Shown in pieces: positions 22,879-30,731 of a stretch of DNA of 37,641 bases. The stretch is from an uncultured Holdemania sp. (GTDB taxonomy: Bacteria > Bacillota_I > Bacilli_A > Erysipelotrichales > Erysipelotrichaceae), in contig CAMQTJ010000018.1 of assembly GCA_947037125.1 (NCBI GenBank), forward strand, positions 1 to 37,641, written 5' to 3'. The first letter of the stretch is position 1, and each line of letters starts with the position of its first letter. The notes beneath the pieces were generated by a model. That model was not told the origin of the DNA and searched no databases. It worked only from the letters and a program-made list of their open reading frames with translations. The translations under genes and the position numbers were made by a program.

Positions 22879-23958
22879 TTATATTGTGTTTGCTTTTCTA
22901 TTTTCTACTTCAAGCATTATCTCTTTTTTTAATTCACTTACAATATCACATTGTTTAACTGTTTTAATAAGCACACCTTTTTTAAATAATACTGCACTAT
23001 CTTTACCACCTGCAACGCCAATATCAGCACGTGATGCTTCTTGAGGTCCATTTACTGGGCATCCCATGATTGCGACTTCAATATCAGAATCAATGGTATT
23101 TAAGAATGTTTCAATTTCATTTACAATAGGAATCATATCGTATTGAATTCTTCCACATGTTGGACATGCAATTAAATTTGGGACATTTTTATATAAATCA
23201 AAACATTTTAATAATTTCTTACAAACAATTAATTCATCTTTAGGATCAGCACTTACAGAAATTCTAATAGTATTACCAATTCCTTCGTATAATAATACTC
23301 CAAGGGCAGCACTTGATTTAATAGATGATGAATTAAATGATCCAGCCTCAGTAACACCTAGGTGTAAAGGGTAATCAAATGTATCTGATGCAAGTTTATA
23401 TGCTTGAATTGTTAAGTTAACGTCACTTGATTTAAATGATAAACAAATATCATAAAAATTAAGTTTTTCTAAAATATCGACATGCATTTTTGCACTTTCG
23501 ATCATTGCTTGTGCACATGGTTTTCCATATTTTTCCAACATAGATTTCTCTAAAGAACCACTATTAATACCTATTCTTATAGGGATTTGATATTCTTTAC
23601 ATTTATTTACTACTTTTTCAACATTTTCAATTGAACCAATATTACCAGGGTTCAATCTGATTTTATCAATACCTGCTTCAATCGCAATGATCGCTAAACG
23701 ATAATTAAAATGAATATCCGCAACTAATGGCACATCAACTAATTTTTTTATTTCACTAATTGCACTTGCATCTTGCTCGTCTAAAATGGCTAATCTAACT
23801 ATCTGACAGCCGTTTTGAACTAATTCATTAATTTGTTTTACAGTATCATTTACATTTTTAGTTTTAGTATTAGTCATAGATTGAATAATAACATCATTAT
23901 TATTTCCTATAATATACTTTCCAACTTTAATACTTCTTGTACTTTCTCTTCTATTCAT
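22879..23958 (-). CDS. ispG: 4-hydroxy-3-methylbut-2-en-1-yl diphosphate synthase
   Basis: IspG (GcpE) converts MEcPP to HMBPP, the substrate of IspH, with a [4Fe-4S] cluster. The N-terminal TIM-barrel starts with NRRESTRSIKVGKYIIGNNN, QSMTNTKT and LVADIHFNYRLA, and KIRLNPGNIGS is also conserved. Cluster ligands are in LIACPTCGR and IMGCPVNGPQEA, followed by ADIGVAGGKD. The product is 360 residues, the usual bacterial length. The start is the ATG at 23956-23958 after GGTGAT. A GTG four codons earlier is possible but lies on that ribosome-binding site. The gene is alone on the minus strand, divergent from the PBP gene, and is pathway partner of ispH at 9932. Confidence 0.95.
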   Translation of the reverse strand: MNRRESTRSIKVGKYIIGNNNDVIIQSMTNTKTKNVNDTVKQINELVQNGCQIVRLAILDEQDASAISEIKKLVDVPLVADIHFNYRLAIIAIEAGIDKIRLNPGNIGSIENVEKVVNKCKEYQIPIRIGINSGSLEKSMLEKYGKPCAQAMIESAKMHVDILEKLNFYDICLSFKSSDVNLTIQAYKLASDTFDYPLHLGVTEAGSFNSSSIKSSAALGVLLYEGIGNTIRISVSADPKDELIVCKKLLKCFDLYKNVPNLIACPTCGRIQYDMIPIVNEIETFLNTIDSDIEVAIMGCPVNGPQEASRADIGVAGGKDSAVLFKKGVLIKTVKQCDIVSELKKEIMLEVENRKANTI

Positions 23959-24034
23959 ATTTATCACCACACTTATTATAACATTATTTATAAATATGTG
24001 TTATTATTTAATTAGTTTCAAAATGGAGAAAATA

Positions 24035-26179
24035 ATGATTAAAACAAATAGAAAAAGCAAAAAATATACATATCATAAATCAGACTTCTTTAAAAAGAGT
24101 ATTGATATTAATAAAACCGTTTCATTTAGAATTAAATTACTTGCATCGTTTATTTGTATTGCGATGTTTTTATTGTCGGTTAAACTATATAATCTACAAA
24201 TATTAAATCAAGAAAAGTATAATAATCGCTTAACTAATTACACGCAACGACTTTTAAGTGTTACACCTCCTAGAGGTGAAATGATTGATTCACAAGGTAA
24301 TGTTATAATTGGTAATAGTCAACAAATTAATATTTCTTATTTTCCTGTTAAAAATGTTAAGTCGAGTGCAGAATATGATTTGGCTTATAATTTTAGTGAA
24401 GAGTTTGATTTTGAATATAAAAGTACTAGTCGTGATAAAAAAGATTTGTATTTAAGTATTTATGAATCATCATTTAAAACTTGGGTAGAGGATTATGAAA
24501 TAGCTCAATATAATTATTTTTATAGTGATGAAAATCTTGAATTGTATGAATCTTTAATAACAGATGAAGAAATGCAACAATATAAAAATAATGAAATGGA
24601 TGATATGGATTTATATTATTTGAAATTAGCAAGAATTAATGATGTTCATTTTGGTTTGATTGATGAATCATTGGCTAAGATGTATTCTGTGAAGCAGTCT
24701 ATGGATTTTGCTTCGTCAAGTGTTGCAAGTAATATTTTAACTGATGTATCAAATGAGCAAATGGCGTATTTAATTGAGCATAGCACTGACTTTAATGGCT
24801 TTAGTGTTGTAGTAGATTGGCAAAGAGAAAATATGTATGACGACCTTTTAAGAGGTGTTTTTGGTAGTGTTTCAAATGAATCGGTAGGGATTCCTATTAA
24901 TGAGGCTGATTATTTATTAGCTAAAGGTTATGAACTTAATGATAAAATAGGGGTATCAGGATTAGAAAAAGAATATGAAGTATTATTAAATGGTGAAAAA
25001 ACACAGTACTCTATTACTTATGATGCAGATGGTATGCCAAATTTTAGTGAGATGGAACAAGGTGTAAAGGGTTATGATTTACAATTAACACTTAGTGCTG
25101 ATTTTCAAATAGGGGTACAAGAAATTTTAAATAAATATTTAGCAGTCGCAGATAATAATTCTAGACGATTATATATGGATCGCATATCAGTTGTAGCAAT
25201 GGATCCTGTATCTGGTGATATTTATGCCTTGGCAACACAGGTCAAATCTGATAGTGGTGAAATATATTCAGATCCTGTATCTACTTATACAATGGCTTAT
25301 GAAGCAGGTTCTATTGTTAAGGGTGCAGTTGTTTATATGGGACAAACTGAGGGTGTCATTGATATTGGAGAAGTAATTGTTGATCAACCGATGAAAGTTA
25401 AATCAACACCGGAAAAATCATCTTGGAAAAATTTGGGTTCAGTTAATGATATTCAAGCACTTGCCCAATCTAGTAATGTTTATATGATGATGACAGCAGC
25501 AAGACTTGGTGGTGGCAAATATAGCTATAATCAACCATTATATTTAGATCCAAATACTTTTGATTTAATGCGTAATTACTTTAGTTTGTTTGGCCTTGGT
25601 GTAAAAACTGGTATTGATGTTCCAAATGAGTTTGTGGGATATGTCGGTAATTCTTTGAATACAGGTAATGTATTAGATTTTGCTATTGGTCAATATGATA
25701 CTTATACAGTTATGCAATTAGCACAATATGCTTCAGTAATTGCAAATGATGGAATTAAAGTTGTTCCACGTTTAGTTAGTCATGCATATGAAGCTAGTAG
25801 TGATGAAGTTGTTTTTGAAAACCAGGTTACACAATTAAGTGTTGCGGATAATTATGAATCAATTCAAAGGATTCAAATGGGGCTTTTAGAGTGTTCGTAC
25901 GGGTCTTATGGACTGTGTAAAGGTGTTCAATCACCAGTTGCTCAAATCGCTGCAAAAACAGGCACTGCAGAGGCCTATAAAGTTATTGAAGATGAATTTG
26001 GTAATACACGACGTGTATCTTCTCCAATTAATTCAACTATTTCGTATGCACCATATGATAATCCTGAAATTGCAATCGGATGTCTTATACCAAATGCTTG
26101 GAATGGGGTATCTCAATCTAATTTATGCTTAGATATATCGCAAGAAATTACCGAACTTTATTATGAAATGTTACGATAA
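24035..26179 (+). CDS. Class B penicillin-binding protein (peptidoglycan transpeptidase)
   Basis: The 714-residue protein has a short basic cytoplasmic start, one membrane anchor (about residues 30-55), a dimerisation/pedestal region with TPPRGEMIDSQGNVI (class B signature), and a C-terminal transpeptidase domain. Active-site motifs are S426-I-V-K429, S479-S480-N481 and K641-T642-G643. It cross-links stem peptides outside the membrane. It resembles the PBP2/FtsI (MrdA/PbpB) group, but I cannot separate an elongation role from a division role. The start is the ATG at 24035, 6 nt after GGAG. The ATG at 24023 and an upstream frame lack this spacing. No PASTA repeats follow the transpeptidase. 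Confidence 0.9.
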   Translation: MIKTNRKSKKYTYHKSDFFKKSIDINKTVSFRIKLLASFICIAMFLLSVKLYNLQILNQEKYNNRLTNYTQRLLSVTPPRGEMIDSQGNVIIGNSQQINISYFPVKNVKSSAEYDLAYNFSEEFDFEYKSTSRDKKDLYLSIYESSFKTWVEDYEIAQYNYFYSDENLELYESLITDEEMQQYKNNEMDDMDLYYLKLARINDVHFGLIDESLAKMYSVKQSMDFASSSVASNILTDVSNEQMAYLIEHSTDFNGFSVVVDWQRENMYDDLLRGVFGSVSNESVGIPINEADYLLAKGYELNDKIGVSGLEKEYEVLLNGEKTQYSITYDADGMPNFSEMEQGVKGYDLQLTLSADFQIGVQEILNKYLAVADNNSRRLYMDRISVVAMDPVSGDIYALATQVKSDSGEIYSDPVSTYTMAYEAGSIVKGAVVYMGQTEGVIDIGEVIVDQPMKVKSTPEKSSWKNLGSVNDIQALAQSSNVYMMMTAARLGGGKYSYNQPLYLDPNTFDLMRNYFSLFGLGVKTGIDVPNEFVGYVGNSLNTGNVLDFAIGQYDTYTVMQLAQYASVIANDGIKVVPRLVSHAYEASSDEVVFENQVTQLSVADNYESIQRIQMGLLECSYGSYGLCKGVQSPVAQIAAKTGTAEAYKVIEDEFGNTRRVSSPINSTISYAPYDNPEIAIGCLIPNAWNGVSQSNLCLDISQEITELYYEMLR

Positions 26180-26242
26180 ACATGAAGTTAATTAACTTTT
26201 TGAATAAGTATACTAAAAATAGTAGAATTTTCATTTAGGATA

Positions 26243-26251
26243 TGATATAAT
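26243..26251 (+). promoter_or_regulatory. Extended -10 promoter of rpmG
   Basis: TGATATAAT (26243-26251) is an extended -10 with no clear -35. It lies 30 nt ahead of the rpmG ATG. Confidence 0.55.
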
Positions 26252-26280
26252 CTTTTTGCGTAAACAGGAGGATGATATAA

Positions 26281-26439
26281 ATGGCATCAGGTAGACAAGA
26301 TTTAACATTCAGATGTTCTGAGTGCAAAGAAGAGAATTACATTGGAACAAGAAACAAAAGAAAAAACCCTGAAAAAATGGAAATTAATAAGTATTGCCCA
26401 CGTTGTAATAAAAAAACTTTACACAAGGAGAAAAAATAA
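26281..26439 (+). CDS. rpmG: Ribosomal protein bL33 (zinc-binding form)
   Basis: The 52-residue protein of the large ribosomal subunit begins MASGRQDLTFRCSEC and ends CNKKTLHKEKK. It holds two CxxC pairs (Cys12/15 and Cys39/42), so it is the zinc-binding C+ version. Many Firmicutes also carry zinc-free copies that replace it under zinc starvation, but none is in this window. A strong AGGAGG lies 9 nt before the ATG. The TAA stop overlaps the base of the terminator hairpin. It is a single-gene transcript unless readthrough feeds the MBL-fold gene just downstream. Confidence 0.95.
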   Translation: MASGRQDLTFRCSECKEENYIGTRNKRKNPEKMEINKYCPRCNKKTLHKEKK

Positions 26440-26458
26440 GCCTATAAAGGCTTTTTTT
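26438..26458 (+). terminator. Intrinsic terminator overlapping the rpmG stop
   Basis: AAGCC (26438-26442) pairs with GGCTT (26449-26453) around 6 nt, followed by T. It is short but GC-richer than usual here. Confidence 0.75.
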
Positions 26459-26466
26459 ATAATATT

Positions 26467-27063
26467 ATGAATATTACAACCATAAAAGTAGGAGCATACC
26501 AGGTTAACTGTTATGTGATTCGTCAAAATAACCATGTTTTAATTATTGATCCAGGATCAAATTTTGAAAGAATTAGTTCAAACATTTTAGAAAATGAAAT
26601 TGTTGATGGAATTATATTGACTCATGGTCACTTTGATCACATAGGGGCAGCTGATAAATTATCACGTTTTTACAAAACAAAAATTTATATTAATGAATTA
26701 GATATGAGACTTGCAAGTGATCCATTAGTTGATCGTCATGGATTTAATGGGATTGTTAAAGAAAAGATGTATGCACTTAAAGAACCAAAAATGACAATTG
26801 GTAATTTTAATTTTGAAGTATATTTTACACCAGGTCATACTATTGGCAGTACTTCAATTAAAATGGATAATCATTTTTTTGCTGGAGATTTCATCTTTAA
26901 AAATTCTATTGGTAGATGTGATTTAGAAACTGGTAATGAATCAGAAATGAGAAGGTCATTAAATTTAATCCATACTTTATCAATGGATACAATTATATAT
27001 CCTGGTCATGATCAAATAACAAATGTCAAAGATGAATTAAATAATAATCCTTATTTAAGATAA
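26467..27063 (+). CDS. MBL-fold metallo-hydrolase (glyoxalase II-like)
   Basis: The 198-residue metallo-beta-lactamase-fold hydrolase has THGHFDHIGA (about 58-67, the HxHxDH motif), FTPGHTIGST (third His), FAGDFIFKNSIGRCDL (bridging Asp) and YPGHD near the end (last His). All five ligand positions for two metals are seen. It is close to the YcbL/glyoxalase II-like group that cleaves thioesters. The true substrate is unknown. The ATG at 26467 lies only 8 nt after the rpmG terminator T run and has no ribosome-binding site. TATAAT (26458-26463) directly before it is too close to be its promoter. It may therefore be translated from a readthrough transcript (see findings). Confidence 0.88.
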   Translation: MNITTIKVGAYQVNCYVIRQNNHVLIIDPGSNFERISSNILENEIVDGIILTHGHFDHIGAADKLSRFYKTKIYINELDMRLASDPLVDRHGFNGIVKEKMYALKEPKMTIGNFNFEVYFTPGHTIGSTSIKMDNHFFAGDFIFKNSIGRCDLETGNESEMRRSLNLIHTLSMDTIIYPGHDQITNVKDELNNNPYLR

Positions 27064-27087
27064 GTATAAAAAAATATATGTAAAATG

Positions 27088-27137
27088 AAGCCTGTGAATA
27101 GCCACGAATATAAATCGTGATTATTTACAGGTTTTTT
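27088..27137 (+). terminator. Intrinsic terminator after the MBL-fold gene
   Basis: CCTGTGAATA (27091-27100) pairs with TATTTACAGG (27122-27131), with an inner CACGA/TCGTG helix (27103-27119) and a T run after. Confidence 0.88.
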
Positions 27138-27196
27138 AATTTTATATTTTATAGGTTAAATATTATAAATGCTTATATTTAATTAGGGAGGTTATT

Positions 27197-28084
27197 ATGT
27201 ATGAAAAATTAACTACGCTATTAAATCTTGCGATTAATAATGATGTGACTGATATACACTTTCAACTTAAAAATGGTAATTTATTTATTCAGTTTAGAAA
27301 AAATGGTGATATATATCAATATAACAATGATTTATTAGATAATAAATTCTTTAATTATATCCAATATCAAGCTAATTTAGATGTTTCTAATTTAACTGCA
27401 CCACAATCTGGAAGTTTTGAAATAGAAATTAATGATTATTTGTATGCAATTAGAATTTCTATTGTGCATTCATTAAATATTTCTAATTGTGTTTTAAGAA
27501 TTTTAAATAAACAATTAAATTTAAAAATAAATCAATTAACATATTGTAAGGATGATGTTATTCAATTAGAAAAGATGATTTTGCATAAAAATGGCTTGAT
27601 ATTGATTTGTGGTTTAACAGGCAGTGGTAAAACAACAACACTTTACACATTATTAAATCATATTAGTTATAAAAAAATATTTACATTAGAAGATCCAGTA
27701 GAACTTTATAATGAAAATTTTGTGCAACTTCAAATTAATGAAAAACAAAATTTGACTTATGAAAGTGGTATTAAACAACTTTTAAGGCACGATCCTGATG
27801 TTATAGTAATAGGTGAAATAAGAGATAGTATTGCCGCTAAGATGGCTTTAACAAGCGCTCTTACAGGGCATTTAGTGATTAGTACAATCCATTCATCAAA
27901 TTGTTATATAGCAATAAAAAGAATGCTTGATTTAGGGGTTAATTTAAGTAATTTAAAAGATGTTTTGATTGGAGTAAGTTATCAAACTATAAAGGATGTT
28001 GACTCGCATAAAAAGATTGGTGAATATGAAATACTAAATGGTGTTTTACTTAATGAATATTTGAATGGTATTAAAAATGTATAA
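27197..28084 (+). CDS. comGA: Competence pseudopilus assembly ATPase
   Basis: The 295-residue GspE/PilB-type ATPase powers assembly of the competence pseudopilus at the inner face of the membrane. It has Walker A GLTGSGKT (139-146), the Asp box region FTLEDPVE, Walker B in DPDVIVIGEIRD (199-210) and the His box in GHLVISTIHSS (224-234). It is shorter than B. subtilis ComGA (about 350 residues) at both ends and lacks the tetracysteine zinc motif of PilB. It opens the seven-gene comG operon, with AGGGAGG 5 nt before the ATG. Its 3' end overlaps comGB. Confidence 0.92.
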   Translation: MYEKLTTLLNLAINNDVTDIHFQLKNGNLFIQFRKNGDIYQYNNDLLDNKFFNYIQYQANLDVSNLTAPQSGSFEIEINDYLYAIRISIVHSLNISNCVLRILNKQLNLKINQLTYCKDDVIQLEKMILHKNGLILICGLTGSGKTTTLYTLLNHISYKKIFTLEDPVELYNENFVQLQINEKQNLTYESGIKQLLRHDPDVIVIGEIRDSIAAKMALTSALTGHLVISTIHSSNCYIAIKRMLDLGVNLSNLKDVLIGVSYQTIKDVDSHKKIGEYEILNGVLLNEYLNGIKNV

Positions 28085-29066
28085 AATAAAGAAAAAACAA
28101 TATTTAAGTAGTGAATTATGCAATGATATTTGTAGTTTGCTTGATAGTGGTTTATTTATAAAAGATTGTTTAGCTGTATTAGATGATAATAAACTTATCA
28201 ATAAAATGATTGATGAATTAGTTCAAGGTAATTTAATCAGTGATATTATTTGTAATTATCTTAGTAAAGATATTTTAGTTAATTATAAATCGTTTATCAA
28301 ATATCTAGATTTTAATCAATCACTTAAGCTATCAATGGAGGTTTGTACTTACTTTAACCAAATTAAGCAAGAAAGCTATAAAAAATTAATATATCCAATT
28401 TCGATGTTTTTAATTACTATTGTGGGTTTAATATTATTTAGTAATTATGGATATAGTTTGATGGTTAATATGTTTACAAGTTTTAGTTTAGATTATCAGA
28501 ATTTAGAAATGATTTTTTCTTTTATAAATGCATTAATTATTATATTAGTAACATTTGTTTTGTTTGTATTTAGTTGTTTTATATTATTTCGTAGTGAAAA
28601 ATATCAAATTATCATTTATATTATTTTAACTAAATATAAATTGACGTTTTTTTTGAAGGATTATTATAGTAATCAGTTTGCTTTTTATTTAATGAAATTT
28701 AATAATTATGGTACAAATACATTAGCGTCATTAGAAATGATAAATAATTGTAATGATAAGGCAATGCTTAAATTCATGGCTTATCATGTAGATCAACTGT
28801 TACAAAGCGGAGAAAAATTAGATAATTCGATTAGTAATGTTTATATTGATTGTAAATTAGCTCATTATATTAAATTATCTTATTTTAATAATAATTTAAG
28901 TGAAATGTTGAATATATATATCCAACAAAATAAAACTAAACAAATTCGTTTTATTAAAAAACTTACAATAGCTATACAATTATTTAGTTATATAGCTATA
29001 GGGTTAATTATTATTGTTGTTTATCAAATATTATTTATACCTTTGTCAATTATATCAAAAATGTGA
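28077..29066 (+). CDS. comGB: Competence pseudopilus inner-membrane platform protein
   Basis: This 329-residue GspF/PilC-family protein has three membrane segments: about residues 105-127 (ISMFLITIVGLILF), about 145-170 (IIILVTFVLFVFSCFILF) and near the C-terminus (AIGLIIIVVYQILFIPL). Two cytoplasmic GspF domains are weakly conserved. The family's GxxLxxxL pattern in the second is replaced by SGEKLDNSISNVY. The start could be the ATG at 28065 or at 28077. Both lack a ribosome-binding site, so translation is probably coupled to comGA, whose stop they overlap. I chose 28077 because MYKIKKK gives the more usual basic start. Confidence 0.82.
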   Translation: MYKIKKKQYLSSELCNDICSLLDSGLFIKDCLAVLDDNKLINKMIDELVQGNLISDIICNYLSKDILVNYKSFIKYLDFNQSLKLSMEVCTYFNQIKQESYKKLIYPISMFLITIVGLILFSNYGYSLMVNMFTSFSLDYQNLEMIFSFINALIIILVTFVLFVFSCFILFRSEKYQIIIYIILTKYKLTFFLKDYYSNQFAFYLMKFNNYGTNTLASLEMINNCNDKAMLKFMAYHVDQLLQSGEKLDNSISNVYIDCKLAHYIKLSYFNNNLSEMLNIYIQQNKTKQIRFIKKLTIAIQLFSYIAIGLIIIVVYQILFIPLSIISKM

Positions 29067-29075
29067 GGTGAGAAG

Positions 29076-29369
29076 ATGAAAAAGGGATTTACTTTATTAG
29101 AAATGGTTGTTGTAATAACTGTTTTATCAATTTTATTTTTATTAACTATTCCAAATATTCAAAAAGTATTAGATATTGTCGATGAAAAGGGTTGTGAAGC
29201 GTTAGTTAAAGTTGTGGATAGTTCAATAATTCAATATCGCTTAGTTTTTAGTAATAGTCCAATTAGTGTTAATGATCTTGTGAATGCGAATTTAATAACT
29301 CAAGAGCAAACTAAATGTTCAAATGGAAAAATTATTTATATTAATGATGGACAAGCTTATGCGAAATAA
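29076..29369 (+). CDS. comGC: Major competence pseudopilin
   Basis: The 97-residue prepilin starts KKGFTLLEMVVVITVLSILFLL. The class III signal peptide is cut after Gly4 by a ComC-type peptidase, which is not in this window, and Phe becomes the N-terminal residue. Glu is at position +5, as in canonical pilins. The following about 20 hydrophobic residues form the filament core. Two Cys (about residues 40 and 81) may form the disulfide known for ComGC. The ribosome-binding site GAGGTGAG is good, unlike the overlapping genes after it, which fits a higher expression level for the major subunit. Confidence 0.92.
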   Translation: MKKGFTLLEMVVVITVLSILFLLTIPNIQKVLDIVDEKGCEALVKVVDSSIIQYRLVFSNSPISVNDLVNANLITQEQTKCSNGKIIYINDGQAYAK

Positions 29370-29646
29370 GGGATATACTTTGATTGATGTTTTATTGTCA
29401 TTATTTATCATATTTTTAATTGCGACATGGTTTATGACAAGTCTTAATTTTAGTTATACTTCCCATGTTTATGCACTTAATTATTTACAAAAGCAAAGTG
29501 AAGCCATGGTGTTAAAAGAAAAGATAATTTATGATCAAACCGTATTTAATTCATTAGGTAATGTTAATATTGCTAAAACTGTAATCAAGAATAATTATAA
29601 ATATATTATCAATTTAGGTATGGGAAGATTGCGTTATGTTAAGTAA
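29359..29646 (+). CDS. comGD: Minor competence pseudopilin ComGD-like
   Basis: The 95-residue protein starts MRNKGYTLIDVLLSLFIIFLI, a class III prepilin signal with cleavage expected after Gly5. Position +5 of the mature form is Asp, not Glu. The rest is a short helical and strand part with no clear motif. The start is the ATG at 29359, which overlaps the end of comGC by 11 bp. A frame opening at 29323 would bury the prepilin motif. Assignment to GD rests on order in the operon and not on sequence similarity. Confidence 0.75.
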   Translation: MRNKGYTLIDVLLSLFIIFLIATWFMTSLNFSYTSHVYALNYLQKQSEAMVLKEKIIYDQTVFNSLGNVNIAKTVIKNNYKYIINLGMGRLRYVK

Positions 29647-29794
29647 AAAAGGTTATGTAATTATAGATGCTATTATTGTTATGTTTATTTTGATGATGGT
29701 TGTGAATATTGTTTTTTTATGTGTTTTGAGTCTTGATAATACAAATAATTTGATTGATAGTAAAATCATGGAAATTGATTTAATATATGAATAA
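29636..29794 (+). CDS. comGE: Very short minor pseudopilin, ComGE-like
   Basis: A 52-residue frame from the ATG at 29636 to TAA at 29792-29794 encodes a protein starting LSKKGYVIIDAIIVMFILMM. The KKG-Y prepilin cleavage motif, the hydrophobic helix (about 7-32) and the +5 Asp are clear. Only about 20 residues follow, so it has almost no globular domain and is shorter than known ComGE proteins (about 90-115). It overlaps comGD by 11 bp and comGF by 8 bp, in a different frame from each, which supports a real translated gene in a tightly coupled operon. Its small size makes it easy to miss in automatic annotation. Confidence 0.7.
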   Translation: MLSKKGYVIIDAIIVMFILMMVVNIVFLCVLSLDNTNNLIDSKIMEIDLIYE

Positions 29795-30179
29795 AAAGGG
29801 GTATGCAATAATTGATGTTATAATTTCTATATTAATAATATGTATATCAATGCCACTAATTTATAGCACTTATAAAATAATTGGTAATAATGAAATGTTT
29901 CCAGTTGTCATTCAAGATCAAATAGGTTTAACACAATTAAGAAGAGTTATGAATACATGTTATGACATTGATATTCAATATAATACCTTAAGTTGTATTT
30001 ATAAGGATGAAGTAATAAGTATTCAAACAAGTAGCAATAATACTTTTATTAGTGACGGTACTTTAATTATATTTAGTGGCGTTAGTGATATATTTTTTAC
30101 AGTTTTACAAAATAAAATATATTTGAATTATTTAAGAAATAGTAAGTGGGAAAAAGGATTTATTAGTTATGTTCAGTAA
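29787..30179 (+). CDS. comGF: Minor competence pseudopilin ComGF-like
   Basis: The 130-residue protein starts NKKGYAIIDVIISILIICI, again a class III prepilin signal with Asp at +5. After the hydrophobic helix comes QDQIGLTQLRRVMN (about 53-66), where the QLRR element resembles the ComGF domain, followed by a beta-rich part (YNTLSCIYKDEVISIQ, SDGTLIIF). The ATG overlaps the ComGE-like stop by 8 bp, without its own ribosome-binding site. The name follows operon order plus the QLRR element. Confidence 0.75.
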   Translation: MNKKGYAIIDVIISILIICISMPLIYSTYKIIGNNEMFPVVIQDQIGLTQLRRVMNTCYDIDIQYNTLSCIYKDEVISIQTSSNNTFISDGTLIIFSGVSDIFFTVLQNKIYLNYLRNSKWEKGFISYVQ

Positions 30180-30561
30180 TGGGTGTTTATTAGTGTATTT
30201 TCTGGTGTTAATGATGAATATTTTTCAAGTTAGTGATTATTTACTATATAAAAGCAATGTTGAAATGAATATTATTGAAAATATTGTTGTCGTTAATCAT
30301 AGCGTAAATTTTGAAAAGAAAATAATAACACTTGTGGAAAGTATTGATTATGATATAAAAGAAGAACAACTTAAAAGTGATGATATACAAGATAGCGAGG
30401 ATGAAGAAATTATTCATCAATATTATATAGATGATCATCTTATTACAATTAATAATATCGATAATATAATTAATGTAATAGTGCAAGGTGAGTTTTGTTT
30501 TAATATGGAAATTGAACTAAATGCAATAGATAATAGGGCTATGTGGTATAAATTAAATTAA
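30169..30561 (+). CDS. comGG: Last gene of the comG operon, ComGG-like
   Basis: The 130-residue protein has one N-terminal hydrophobic helix (MFSNGCLLVYFLVLMMNIF) and a soluble acidic rest (EEQLKSDDIQDSEDEEI around residues 63-80). No prepilin cleavage motif with KG-F/Y is present: SNG-C stands in the equivalent place, so processing is uncertain. ComGG proteins of other Firmicutes also lack the canonical motif and cap the pilus tip complex. The ATG overlaps the ComGF-like stop by 11 bp. I name it from place and build only. No clear terminator follows before efp. Confidence 0.55.
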   Translation: MFSNGCLLVYFLVLMMNIFQVSDYLLYKSNVEMNIIENIVVVNHSVNFEKKIITLVESIDYDIKEEQLKSDDIQDSEDEEIIHQYYIDDHLITINNIDNIINVIVQGEFCFNMEIELNAIDNRAMWYKLN

Positions 30562-30674
30562 AAAAAACAAAATTGTTTAAATTTTCAGTTAATGAATTTA
30601 ATAATATAAAATTAATATAAAAAAGGAAATAATTGAATAATTAATCTATTTTAAACAATGATTTATGATATATA

Positions 30675-30703
30675 TTGACAAATAGTGAAAATTACCTTAA
30701 ATT
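30675..30703 (+). promoter_or_regulatory. Promoter of efp
   Basis: TTGACA (30675-30680), 17 bp, then TAAATT (30698-30703). A perfect -35 is combined with a weaker -10, 28 bp before the ATG. Confidence 0.55.
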
Positions 30704-30731
30704 TAATAGGTGAAGTCAGGATGGTGTACAT

